64,000 nt of DNA, taken from positions 310,001-374,000 of the forward strand of contig NZ_QANS01000001.1 of NCBI RefSeq assembly GCF_003052265.1. Direction: 5' to 3'. Shown here one piece after another: positions 43,808 to 52,622 of the stretch; the first letter of the stretch is position 1, and each line of letters starts with the position of its first letter. Below the pieces are notes generated by a model. It made no database searches, had not been told where the DNA came from, and saw only the letters and a program-made list of their open reading frames with translations. A program made the translations under genes and the position numbers. This DNA is from Stenotrophobium rhamnosiphilum (GTDB taxonomy: Bacteria > Pseudomonadota > Gammaproteobacteria > Nevskiales > Nevskiaceae).

Positions 43808-45127
43808 ATGAAAATCCGGCGGATCGGATACGGGGCACTCCTGTTGTTACTGGCCTCGTCCAGAAGCTATGCCGCCCATAGCTTCCCGATCAGCGGCAAT
43901 GTGGTCGACGCCAACACCGGCGTGCCGATTGCAAATGCTGCCGTCGTGGTTCAATGGCACGCGCGATTCTCCAGCCTGGTCGACTCCTCAACGGGTTGTC
44001 TTGGGGCGCTATCGACAAAGACCGACCAGCACGGGAAATTCACCCTGCCGGCGTGGGTCGTATTGAACCTGTTCATTTCGGATATTACGGCGACCTGGCA
44101 GGCTTACAAATCCGGATATCTGACCTCCACGGAGCCGTTGAAAGATTCCGGACAGATATTTCGGATGACGCCATTGCCCGCCGCAGTGCGCGCGATTCCG
44201 AACCGGGAGTATTACCTGCGCTATCTGGAAAGGAGCGCGCGGAGCATCAGGGACTGCTACAAGTATCCGATGAACAGGGGAGACACGGTGGATGATGTAT
44301 ACGTCCCGTTTCGCCAGTTGATGGGGGGCGATGCAAAAGCAATCGCCAAGTCCCCTTACGAAGACTATCTCGCCGAGTCCATCAAGACGATTTTTGAGCC
44401 AGGGTTCAAGTCAGCCCTTCCGCCACATATCGATATCCAGAAGTTGAGCCCATCGTCCGATCCGCACGCACGAACCTGGTACGGGGAAAGCGCTGGTCTG
44501 GAAGTCCGTGGCAACAGTTCGGGAATCGCGGAACGTCCCCAGCTGATGCTGCTTTGCGCAAAAGCCGTCAGCAGCGAGTCCCTTAGGGGCGAGGCGTGTG
44601 ACGTCAACATGCGCAGGGCCAACGGCGACACCCTGCTCATGGACAAAGTCGACAATGATGAAATCGTGGACTACCTGCTGAGCCACGGCGCAGACCCGGG
44701 CATCCGCAATGCCTGGACCGGGAACAACGCGATGAGCCTTCTGCTCAAAAAGATGCATATCTATTACATGAGCGATGACAACGATCCCAAGAGAGAGGCG
44801 GATCGATCAAAAGTCTGGGCCGCTGCGACGCATTCACTGGAACTGCTCTGCGCAGACAAGCGCACCCAGATACCTGCAGAAATCCGTGCCGAACTTGGCG
44901 ATCCTCTTCACTGGTTCATCACCGAAGGCGCGCCGAAGAATTTTTTCCTGAGAGCGCGCGAGCTGACGCAGTCGCTGCCACTGGCTGAAAAGATCCAGCA
45001 CCTCGACGACGACATCTCCCGCGCTGACGAACGCGTACCAACTCCCAACGCGCTGACGCTGGAAGGGCCCCTGCATATGAATTGCGCACCCAATTGCCCG
45101 GCGCGAGGGCGTTGGGAGTATTACTAG
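43808..45127 (+). CDS. Secreted protein with carboxypeptidase-regulatory-like and ankyrin segments (tandem paralogue 1)
   Basis: 439 residues from ATG 43808, behind GGGAGG. Signal peptide ends near SYAAH. SGNVVDANTGVPIANAAVVVQW is a carboxypeptidase-regulatory-like beta domain. A helical middle follows, then an ankyrin-like pair: DVNMRRANGDTLLMDKV and VDYLLSHGADPGIRN. No catalytic motif. The next gene is a clear paralogue in the same order. The base style here (GC-rich, different codon preference) differs from the housekeeping genes, suggesting acquisition. Confidence 0.7.
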   Translation: MKIRRIGYGALLLLLASSRSYAAHSFPISGNVVDANTGVPIANAAVVVQWHARFSSLVDSSTGCLGALSTKTDQHGKFTLPAWVVLNLFISDITATWQAYKSGYLTSTEPLKDSGQIFRMTPLPAAVRAIPNREYYLRYLERSARSIRDCYKYPMNRGDTVDDVYVPFRQLMGGDAKAIAKSPYEDYLAESIKTIFEPGFKSALPPHIDIQKLSPSSDPHARTWYGESAGLEVRGNSSGIAERPQLMLLCAKAVSSESLRGEACDVNMRRANGDTLLMDKVDNDEIVDYLLSHGADPGIRNAWTGNNAMSLLLKKMHIYYMSDDNDPKREADRSKVWAAATHSLELLCADKRTQIPAEIRAELGDPLHWFITEGAPKNFFLRARELTQSLPLAEKIQHLDDDISRADERVPTPNALTLEGPLHMNCAPNCPARGRWEYY

Positions 45128-45142
45128 CCGTCGGCAGGCGAT

Positions 45143-46486
45143 ATGCATACCTACCTGAAGAGTCGAATCATGCGAATGGGCCCTCGTGGAAAAACGGTGT
45201 TGATGATGGCCGCATTGGTTCTCTGCCATGGGAATCCTGCGGTGGCCGGCGATCAGTCTCTTGCGGGATTGCGTGGGCAACTCGTGGACGCCGATACCGG
45301 CGCACCTGTTCCGCATGCCCTGGTCGCCGTGCAATGGATCACCGAGAGAATGCAAGGCAGCACGCGCTACCTGCGGTGCCTGCACGGTGATCTGGCCGAA
45401 ACCACAGCCGACGGCAGCTTCGTCATCCCCGCGTGGACCATTTCTCCACCCCTGAAAGATGAGTCAATAAAAAACCCGCAGTGGACCGCCTATTTCCCGG
45501 GTTATCTGACCACGACCGAAACAATTGAATCGACGGATGCCCGTAAATATCCAATCAGGCGTTTCCCGGATGGTGGTCGGAAAAATCCAGAGTATTACCT
45601 GCGTTATCTGTTGGCCAGCACGCAGAACCTGAGATTCTCGGGGCCGCAGCTGAACGGTTGCGTCAGGATCGACATGACCTTCGGCAAGCTTGCGCCGAAT
45701 ACGTCCGCGCGCTTCCAGTCCGCCCTGCTTGCGGCGGGCGAGCCACTGCCCACGTCACCCTATGAGCATTACCTGCTCACCTCGTTGAAAGCGACACTGG
45801 GGGCGATCAGTTCGGGTTACTACAGGGAAGCGCCGCCCCCTAATATTGATGTGCGCAAGATCGCGCCGTCCGATCGCGTCGACCATGTCAGCTGGGACAA
45901 CGGCAGGGCGAAGGTTGCCCACTTCGTTGCTACCGGTCCGGGTGCGCTGCCTGAGCCGACTCGATTCGCCATTTTCTGTTCGCAGGGAATGGACAAGGAT
46001 TGCGACATCAACGCCCGCAGGGCCGATGGAAATACCTTGTTGATGGACAGCGTTGTGGGCGATGCGGATTATGTCCAGCAGTTGCTGAAGATGGGCGCAA
46101 ATCCGGGCATCGAGAACCAGTGGACCCAACAGAATGCCTTGAGCGTGCTGCTGAAGCGTATGTACGAATTCAGCCAGTCAGGATCACCGCAGTATCCGAG
46201 TCCTGGCTACGTGCCTCCGTCCTGGGACTCGGCTCGGAAAGTTCTCGATTTGCTCGTGGCAGATCCGCGTACCCGGATCACGCCTTCGATTCGCAAGGAA
46301 TTGAATGACGGCGGCAATTGGGGGCTGGCCAAGCCGCAGTGGAAACCCTACGGCTGGAACATCCCTGTGAAAGGTCCGGTCAGGGATTTTTTCCAATATG
46401 CCTATGAACGGATCAAGTCCTTGCCGGATAGCGATGAAAGTCCTGGACCGTCCGAAGAAATTCGCGACAAAACGCCGTGGAAATAA
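45143..46486 (+). CDS. Secreted protein, tandem paralogue 2
   Basis: 447 residues. ATGs at 45143, 45170 and 45176 are all possible; the signal peptide ends near NPAVAG. It repeats the layout of the preceding protein: GQLVDADTGAPVPHALVAVQW, a PEYYLRYLL stretch shared with EYYLRYLER in paralogue 1, SPYEHYLLTSLK (SPYEDYLAESIK), then CDINARRADGNTLLMDSV and LLKMGANPGIEN. The 15-bp spacing indicates one operon. Function unknown; surface binding is an inference. Confidence 0.7.
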   Translation: MHTYLKSRIMRMGPRGKTVLMMAALVLCHGNPAVAGDQSLAGLRGQLVDADTGAPVPHALVAVQWITERMQGSTRYLRCLHGDLAETTADGSFVIPAWTISPPLKDESIKNPQWTAYFPGYLTTTETIESTDARKYPIRRFPDGGRKNPEYYLRYLLASTQNLRFSGPQLNGCVRIDMTFGKLAPNTSARFQSALLAAGEPLPTSPYEHYLLTSLKATLGAISSGYYREAPPPNIDVRKIAPSDRVDHVSWDNGRAKVAHFVATGPGALPEPTRFAIFCSQGMDKDCDINARRADGNTLLMDSVVGDADYVQQLLKMGANPGIENQWTQQNALSVLLKRMYEFSQSGSPQYPSPGYVPPSWDSARKVLDLLVADPRTRITPSIRKELNDGGNWGLAKPQWKPYGWNIPVKGPVRDFFQYAYERIKSLPDSDESPGPSEEIRDKTPWK

Positions 46487-46534
46487 GCCTGGCAACATTT
46501 CGTAGCCAAGAGACAACAGCGAGATTTGCCATCA

Positions 46535-46816
46535 ATGTCTAAAGAAACGCTGATCATCATTTCTTCCTTGCTTGCCAGTGTCGCGCTTACGGTCTTCACG
46601 CGCGTGCTTTGGGGAGCCGGCGGTGGATGGGGAATATCCCAAGCGCTCTCACTGGTGTTGGCTGGCACGTCCTGTTGGATAAGCATCAAGAATGCTATTC
46701 AGAAGAAAAGCCTGGACGCGGTGGCAATGGCCATTTTCCCATCGCTATGGATGCTTTTGTGCCTGTTTATTTCGCTGGTTGTACTGGTTGGCCCCTTCTT
46801 GGGGTCGCAAATATGA
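46535..46816 (+). CDS. Small integral membrane protein
   Basis: 93 residues with three hydrophobic helices (about 6-26, 33-50, 61-88). No known family is recognised. It lies 48 bp after the ankyrin-type pair on the same strand and may belong to their operon. A TTG at 46526 is in frame. Confidence 0.6.
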   Translation: MSKETLIIISSLLASVALTVFTRVLWGAGGGWGISQALSLVLAGTSCWISIKNAIQKKSLDAVAMAIFPSLWMLLCLFISLVVLVGPFLGSQI

Positions 46817-47073
46817 AGACTGATCTGACATGTGGTGGAGGTCCATTCGTGGCCATTCGGTAGTGTCCGCTTTTGGCACGTTGTACCGCTTCACGGTTGC
46901 AAAGCTGCTGTCGCTTTTTGCAAAAAAATATGTGGTCACGGCGAATATATTTTCCGCAGGGAGGCTCCAACCCATTTCGGTCTATCGTCTGAATAAAATG
47001 ACTGCCACATAGCGGCCATTGAAAAGCTCTCGATGGTCGCATCATTTTCAGCTGAAGCGCTAAAGGTACTCAG
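46817..47073. other. Gene-free stretch with decayed repeat-like DNA
   Basis: Short ORFs here have no coding character. GTAGTGTCCGCTTTTGGCAC and the ATAGCGGCCATTGAAAAGCTCTCGATGG pattern (given in part) recall degenerate intergenic repeats common in gammaproteobacteria. Possibly related shreds: about 43650 and 54335, which share GGCCG..ATCAGCCCAAAGC. Confidence 0.35.
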
Positions 47074-47472
47074 ATGGCACTAAAGAAAGGCTACAAGCAG
47101 ATGCTTGAGGAAGCCCAAGCGAAAATCCAAACGCTGTCTGTCGATGAAGCTAAGGCAAAGCTGGGACAACCAGATGTTCTATTCGTAGACATCCGCGACG
47201 TTCGCGAATTAGAGCGCGAGGGCACCATTCCCGGCGCCTTTCACGCGACACGCGGAATGTTGGAGTTTTGGGTTGATCCAGAGAGCCCGTACTTCAAGCC
47301 GGTGTTCGGTGAGGACAAGCAGTTCGTTTTGTTTTGCCAATCGGGATGGCGCTCTGCGCTGACGACAAGCACGCTTCAAGATATGGGATTAACTCGGGTC
47401 TGCCACATCGCTGGTGGATACCGTGACTGGAAGCAAGCTGGTGGGCCCACAGCAGAAGTCACAAAAAAGTAG
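47074..47472 (+). CDS. Rhodanese-domain protein
   Basis: 132 residues. A single rhodanese domain: LFVDIRDVRELEREG, GTIPGAFHATRG and the active-site loop CQSGWRSA with the catalytic Cys, then GGYRDWKQAGG. It carries persulfide sulfur in the cytosol. No signal peptide. It has no obvious partner gene; a decayed transporter gene follows in convergence. Confidence 0.92.
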   Translation: MALKKGYKQMLEEAQAKIQTLSVDEAKAKLGQPDVLFVDIRDVRELEREGTIPGAFHATRGMLEFWVDPESPYFKPVFGEDKQFVLFCQSGWRSALTTSTLQDMGLTRVCHIAGGYRDWKQAGGPTAEVTKK

Positions 47473-47493
47473 CTTGCGCGTCTCCAACACGCC

Positions 47494-47700
47494 CTAGCGT
47501 CGCGTTCCGATATACACGCCCGCTGCGGCGAGGGCGAAGCCGGTGAGCTTGATCGGGCTCATCGGCTCATGCATAAAGGCCCGGCCCATGATCGCCGTCA
47601 CCGGCGTCACCAAGTAGAACGGTGTCGAAACGCTGGTGCAGCGCCTTGGCGCAGCAGCACAAACAGCAGGGCGAAGGTGCCACCGGAGTTACTAGGATCG
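47494..47700 (-). pseudogene. Remnant of an EamA/DMT transporter gene, frameshifted
   Basis: On the minus strand GGTFALLFVLLRQGAAP lies in one frame and STPFYLVTPVTAIMG followed by TGFALAAAGVYIGTRR-stop in another. Together they match the last two helices of an EamA-family exporter, broken by a frameshift near 47635. The rest of the gene (about 200 residues) is missing. It lies just downstream of a TetR gene on the same strand, which may once have controlled it. Confidence 0.75.
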
Positions 47701-47749
47701 GCCACAGCATTGAGCCGAGGATAGCGTTGCCGTTTTTTGTGTTGAGCGC

Positions 47750-48337
47750 TTATTTCTTTTTTGGCACTGATGGCCGCGTCTTGCTCGCCACTTTTGGTGC
47801 TGCACTCCAACGGCTCGCCAGGCCTTGGCAAATGCTGATGATCTCTTTTTTGCTGAGGTCATGGGAAACCATTCCCTCAATCGCAAAACTCAGGATCTTC
47901 ATTTCGGCTGCGCGGTCGCCAGGCGTGAATGTGCGCGGCATCGCCTCGGCATAAATACCCTCGAACGTAGCGTGAAAATTATTGTGCCAACGGCTGATTG
48001 CTTCAGAGCGATCGATCAGTGCGTGAACCATCGAAACAAGATTTCGTGAGCGGCGAAGATAAAGAGCTAGCTGCTGAAACTGTTCAGCGAGAGGAGCCTT
48101 GGCAATCAAAGCATGGGCCGCGACCGCGGTTTCCAAAAAATCGTCCAGCACTGCAAGCAGCAATTGCTCCTTGTCGGTGAAGTACCAGTAGATGGTGTTG
48201 GGGGTGACATCCGCTCCCGCCGCAATGCGGTTCATTGGGGTGGCGTCATAGCCATCAAGCAGGAACAGGTCTCGCGCCACTGTCACAAGTTTGGCGCGCT
48301 TGGCCTCAACGGGCTGGTGTTTTCGATTTGCAGGCAT
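47750..48337 (-). CDS. TetR-family transcriptional regulator
   Basis: 195 residues from ATG 48337; ATG 48355 and an earlier start are in frame. The helix-turn-helix is at about 12-58: LVTVARDLFLLDGYDATPMN, then GADVTPNTIYWYFTDKEQL. The Lys/Pro-rich tail ends PSVPKKK. The target is unknown; the adjacent transporter is decayed and the divergent gene is the IMPa-type protease. Confidence 0.85.
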   Translation of the reverse strand: MPANRKHQPVEAKRAKLVTVARDLFLLDGYDATPMNRIAAGADVTPNTIYWYFTDKEQLLLAVLDDFLETAVAAHALIAKAPLAEQFQQLALYLRRSRNLVSMVHALIDRSEAISRWHNNFHATFEGIYAEAMPRTFTPGDRAAEMKILSFAIEGMVSHDLSKKEIISICQGLASRWSAAPKVASKTRPSVPKKK

Positions 48338-48578
48338 ATTGGAGTCTTTTCGCATACCCGCTTCTTGACTGCCATTTAAGAAGAAGATTAGATTGTGCAA
48401 ACAAGGCACGCAAGATGCCGGGGAATTCAGCGGGGCCGTCCATGCCGGTTAAGTGCAAGGGCGGGCAGACCTGCGCAACGGGTCTAGACGCTTGTCGTCC
48501 AATCCATAACTAAATCGCTGGAGTGAGAGAGCTCACTTCGCGGCCACAGCCATATCCAAGTTAAAGAAAATAAATTTG

Positions 48579-51338
48579 ATGAGTACTCGTAAGAAGTTAG
48601 CTATTACGGTGGCCGCCGTCCTTCTGTCAGCTTGCACCGGTGCAGATTCTGTTGTTTCTAATAAGCGTGTCGACGCTGCGCTGGCCAGCGGTGATCCCAG
48701 CGGGCTCCAGGCCGAAGACCGTGCCACGCTGCTGCAACGCGCGACAAGTAAGGCCTCGGCAATGCGTTCTCGCGCGCAGCAGGTTCTGAGCGATATCTAC
48801 AATGCCAACGGACAGGTGCCAAATCTTTCCGTGAGCGTTGGCGTTAACGACAATTCTGCTCCGGGTTATTTCAGTAACCCGATTTATTCATCTGGCGTTA
48901 CTCAGGCGATCCCATACATTGTTTCTGACGACGGGACTGGTATCGCCGCTATCACTGAGCTCAGCGGCGATACTAAAACTGGCCGTGGCATGGCCTATGC
49001 GAACGACATGCTTTCGTGGATGAGCGGTACCACGCGTGAGCAGCAGCACCTCCCGCTGTTCACCCGCGCCTTTACTTGGCTGATGACGGGTCAGGCGGGT
49101 GGCACTCTGCCATCGACCATCAAGTTCAGTCAGTCGGGTTACAACTCCAGCACGGTCAGGAATTTTTTGACCCGTCTTGGCAAGACGGCAACAGAAATCC
49201 CCGGCGATGGCAGTGCCACTACTTGCAACATCGCGTCGTCTACCAACACCTGCTGGCAAAACGCCGACCTGCTCGTATTTGGTGAGAGTGTTCCAGATAG
49301 CGCTGGCCTGAGGGACTTGGTGCAGACCTATCTCAAGGCAGGCAAGGCCGTCATGTACATGCATAGCGAATGGGCTGACCCGGCCGGCGCCACGCACGTG
49401 CTGAATGGCATGGGCATGAAGTTCGGTGGATACGGAGGCAATTACTGGGCCTCAGCACCGACTTACTCAGTGAGCGCTGGGCGCACAGCCGCAGATAGCT
49501 TGGCGCGTGCCGATACGCTCGCAAAGCTGTCGACGACACTGCAGTTACTCGCGCAAGACAGCTACTCGAAAGATTTCACGACGGACACAACAGCAATCGA
49601 TGGCGTCAATCTGATGCTGAACGAAATCTCCGCTTATGAAACTTCCGGCAAAAATATTTTTGCGACAAGCAATACGGATCTACAACGACTGTTAGTGCTG
49701 TGGGCCGATCAATGGCGCCCTCAGTTTACGTATGGCCAGATCAGTCGCACGAATGATGCCGCCAACTTTCTGCGTGCCTATGCCTCTGATTCGTGGTTGG
49801 CATTCAATCGCTCGGCAACGACGACCAATCCGCATGGCCAAGGTGACTACATGCCCGTTGCGGCACAGCAACTGGCGACCACCAGCAGTTACGAAACGAT
49901 TCAACTAAGACTTCCTCAGTCTGGTGGCATCACTGCGATTGGTCGCGGCGCTATTCCAGCGAAGGGAGCGGTTATTGAAATCGTCAATGCGCCTGCCGGT
50001 GTCAGCCTCGGAATTCAGAGCAGCTACGTTCGCGCGACTGGCAACCCGATCTGGGATAACAACTACCCACGTCCACGCCGACCCAATTCGTGGAATTTGC
50101 CGCTGCAAAGCAATGTCGGCAACAATTTTGTCTCGCCTTTTGGTGGCCCGCTGTTCCTGAGTTACAACGGAGCAACCGCCGGGCAGACGGTCACGCTGAA
50201 GATCAAGGGCGTGATCAAGTACGCGCACTTCGATTTCAGCAACGGTACGCCGCCTCAGGCGGATCTAGACGCGGCAATGGCTTCGCTACAGCGGAAGGAC
50301 TATGGCTGGTCCACCGCAAAGTTTCGCAGCGGCGAGGTCCAGCAGACCATTGATAGCGCCAGCAACTCGATCGGCAGCTTCACGCCGAAGCAATACGTCG
50401 TCGACCGCTTCCAGCGAATTGTGATGGACACCAATCACATCGTGAGCGGTTACAACGATATGCCGCTGTCACCGATGGCTACTTCGCTTTGCAGCAGCTT
50501 GTCGTGGGATTGCACGGGCGGCTTGCATAACCCGCCAGGGATTCAGCACTTCGTTAGCTGGATCGCCGCTTGCGGCGACGGCTGCTCCGGCAACCCGAGT
50601 GACAACAACGGTTGGGGCCTGACTCCGTCTTGGGGATGGGCGCATGAGTTGGGACACAACAACGTGCAGCGATGGATGAGCATTTTGGCCTGTGTGGGTG
50701 AGTGCGATAACAACACACATTCCATCACCGCCATGCTGCGCGGTTATGCCCTTAACGGCGACGATTACAACGGTAGCGAAAACACTTACCACTCCAAACT
50801 CTACAAAAACATTCAGGACAGCCGTGCGACAGGCAAAACAGGCGAAGCCCTGCGAGCTGACATGCAAGCGCGCCTTTGGACTGGCGATATTGGTTATGCC
50901 GATGCACAAGGTCCAATGCTGGCGGTGCACATGCAACTGGCGTTTCTCTACACGAAGGTTCGATATGGCTCGGCACGGCCCACGGTCGATCCCACGCTGG
51001 AATTCATGGCGCTGCTGAGCAAAGGAGCCCGCCTGATCGGCAGTCAATGGACCACTGCAACTGCCGCGAATTACGGCATGGGGCGCTATCCCAACAACAA
51101 CATCAGCAACGAAGATTTGTTGTACGTGCTGGGCTCTAAGATCATTGGCCAGGATCTGCGCAACATCTTTTCGATGTATGGCATTCCACTGTCTGCGAAT
51201 GCGACCAACTCCATATCTGATCTTGGCTTGCCACTCGCGTCGCAGCAGTTCTACGCGCTGGCCTACGGCAAGAGCAACCAGTTGCAGACTGGCCAGTGGC
51301 TGACATTGCAGTCCAGTACTCCTGCATATCCATTCTGA
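48579..51338 (+). CDS. impA: IMPa-type metalloprotease (family M88), lipoprotein
   Basis: 919 residues. MSTRKKLAITVAAVLLSAC is a lipoprotein signal. The zinc site is HELGHN at residues 689-694 in SWGWAHELGHNNVQ. Length and motif place agree with Pseudomonas aeruginosa IMPa (PA0572, about 923 residues), an O-glycoprotease that cuts before glycosylated Ser/Thr in mucins and PSGL-1. IMPa is secreted; this one should be lipid-anchored. Natural substrate here is unknown. It is probably single-gene, with a small Cys-rich gene 20 bp downstream. Confidence 0.88.
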   Translation: MSTRKKLAITVAAVLLSACTGADSVVSNKRVDAALASGDPSGLQAEDRATLLQRATSKASAMRSRAQQVLSDIYNANGQVPNLSVSVGVNDNSAPGYFSNPIYSSGVTQAIPYIVSDDGTGIAAITELSGDTKTGRGMAYANDMLSWMSGTTREQQHLPLFTRAFTWLMTGQAGGTLPSTIKFSQSGYNSSTVRNFLTRLGKTATEIPGDGSATTCNIASSTNTCWQNADLLVFGESVPDSAGLRDLVQTYLKAGKAVMYMHSEWADPAGATHVLNGMGMKFGGYGGNYWASAPTYSVSAGRTAADSLARADTLAKLSTTLQLLAQDSYSKDFTTDTTAIDGVNLMLNEISAYETSGKNIFATSNTDLQRLLVLWADQWRPQFTYGQISRTNDAANFLRAYASDSWLAFNRSATTTNPHGQGDYMPVAAQQLATTSSYETIQLRLPQSGGITAIGRGAIPAKGAVIEIVNAPAGVSLGIQSSYVRATGNPIWDNNYPRPRRPNSWNLPLQSNVGNNFVSPFGGPLFLSYNGATAGQTVTLKIKGVIKYAHFDFSNGTPPQADLDAAMASLQRKDYGWSTAKFRSGEVQQTIDSASNSIGSFTPKQYVVDRFQRIVMDTNHIVSGYNDMPLSPMATSLCSSLSWDCTGGLHNPPGIQHFVSWIAACGDGCSGNPSDNNGWGLTPSWGWAHELGHNNVQRWMSILACVGECDNNTHSITAMLRGYALNGDDYNGSENTYHSKLYKNIQDSRATGKTGEALRADMQARLWTGDIGYADAQGPMLAVHMQLAFLYTKVRYGSARPTVDPTLEFMALLSKGARLIGSQWTTATAANYGMGRYPNNNISNEDLLYVLGSKIIGQDLRNIFSMYGIPLSANATNSISDLGLPLASQQFYALAYGKSNQLQTGQWLTLQSSTPAYPF

Positions 51339-51358
51339 ATTGAAATCAAAGCACGGAT

Positions 51359-51784
51359 ATGAAAACGGATCTTTTCAATTTCAAGGACAACAATTTAGCC
51401 GTGAGATGGCCAGAGCTGATACAGGCAGCTCAGAAGTTCACGACTTACTCCATAGATGGTGTGCGTTACCCACGCATTCCTTATGGGAATGAGGCCACAG
51501 GCTTGGGCGCAGACGATCGACGTTGTGAGGACTGTGCTGTTGTTAAAGGCCAACTGCATATTGTGAACTGCTATGTCGAGCGATGTCCTCAATGCTTGGG
51601 GCGAGCTTCTTGGTGTGACTGCAGGCGTGATGATGCGGGATTCGACTATGCATTTATGAGACCAACTCCCGCACAGTTTTACGATTGCGTTTGGTATGAA
51701 TCACTCATGACGCCGGAAACAGTTTTTATCGCAGTTGTCGCCACCATCAGCGCTTTAGCGGTAGTTCTATTTTCTTCTCAATGA
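51359..51784 (+). CDS. Cys-rich protein with C-terminal membrane anchor, unknown
   Basis: 141 residues. Cys residues appear as CEDC, CYVERCPQC and CDC between about 59 and 90, resembling zinc-ribbon pairs. The last 22 residues are a membrane helix (FIAVVATISALAVVLF), so it looks tail-anchored with the ribbon in the cytosol. No signal peptide and no known family. It may be co-transcribed with the protease gene. Confidence 0.55.
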   Translation: MKTDLFNFKDNNLAVRWPELIQAAQKFTTYSIDGVRYPRIPYGNEATGLGADDRRCEDCAVVKGQLHIVNCYVERCPQCLGRASWCDCRRDDAGFDYAFMRPTPAQFYDCVWYESLMTPETVFIAVVATISALAVVLFSSQ

Positions 51785-51881
51785 ACGTACGCATGAAAGT
51801 GAAAATGGCCTGCACAAAAAATAATTAACTAGATAAATTCTGAAAAAATCCTTCAATGCGACACAATTCGAACAAGGTTTT

Positions 51882-52457
51882 ATGAATGCATCCCACATTA
51901 TTGACGGCGTCAACTACGGACCCTTGGCTGGATTGATCGGCACGTGGAAAGGTGACAAGGGCGTGGATCGTGCGCCGGAACCGGGCGGAGAAGAACGCAA
52001 TCTGTTTTATGAAACATTGCTGTTTGAAGCCTGTGGCGATGTAGACAATGCGCAAGAGCAAGTTCTCGCGGTTGTGCGTTATCACCAAGTTGTCAGCCGC
52101 AAGTCGAACAACAAAGTCTTTCACAACGAGAGCGGCTACTGGAGTTGGGATTCAAAGAGCGGCGTTCTAATGCAGTCACTCACTATTCCGAGAGGCTTCG
52201 CCCTATTGGCAGGCGGACGTTTTGCTGCCAAAGAAAGTTACGACGGTGAGCTGGTCCTCGATGTCAGAGCGGCTGAAAACGATCCGGATTGGACGATTGT
52301 GCAATCGCCATTCCTACGCGAGAACGCGCGTACCACAGCCTTCACGCATACGGTCGTGATCGATGGGGACCACATGACTTATTCAGAATCGACACTGCTC
52401 AGAATCTACGATCGCGAGTACAACCATACTGACGTTAACCGCTTGGTTCGGGTTTAG
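51882..52457 (+). CDS. Nitrobindin/FABP-like heme-binding beta-barrel protein
   Basis: 191 residues. GPLAGLIGTWKGDKGVD is the opening of the DUF1794/nitrobindin barrel, followed by alternating strands (FYETLLFEACGDV, HNESGYWSWD) and a C-terminal VVIDGDHMTYSES. Nitrobindins bind ferric haem and react with NO or peroxynitrite. The haem His cannot be fixed by eye. It is slightly longer than the usual 160 residues. Confidence 0.75.
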   Translation: MNASHIIDGVNYGPLAGLIGTWKGDKGVDRAPEPGGEERNLFYETLLFEACGDVDNAQEQVLAVVRYHQVVSRKSNNKVFHNESGYWSWDSKSGVLMQSLTIPRGFALLAGGRFAAKESYDGELVLDVRAAENDPDWTIVQSPFLRENARTTAFTHTVVIDGDHMTYSESTLLRIYDREYNHTDVNRLVRV

Positions 52458-52517
52458 CAGGCCATAGATTCGTAATTCGGTAATATTTTTGCTGTAGCAC
52501 GACACTTCAAATATCCG

Positions 52518-52550
52518 TGACTACGCAGATGAAAAATTTGCGTATAGTCA
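52518..52550. repeat. Imperfect inverted repeat upstream of the M23 gene
   Basis: TGACTACGCA, a short spacer, then TGCGTATAGTCA. The two arms pair apart from a TA insertion. It lies about 75 bp before the M23 peptidase start and could be an operator or hairpin. Confidence 0.35.
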
Positions 52551-52622
52551 AGATCACTCAGCCTTCCTGAGAAAATGCGGCGTTTGCATTGCCTGGGACT
52601 TTAGAAGCTTCGAAAGAGATTT

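Noticed and set aside
46830-47012. 60-codon ORF after the small membrane protein
   Set aside because: No ribosome site and no coding character; it overlaps repeat-like DNA.
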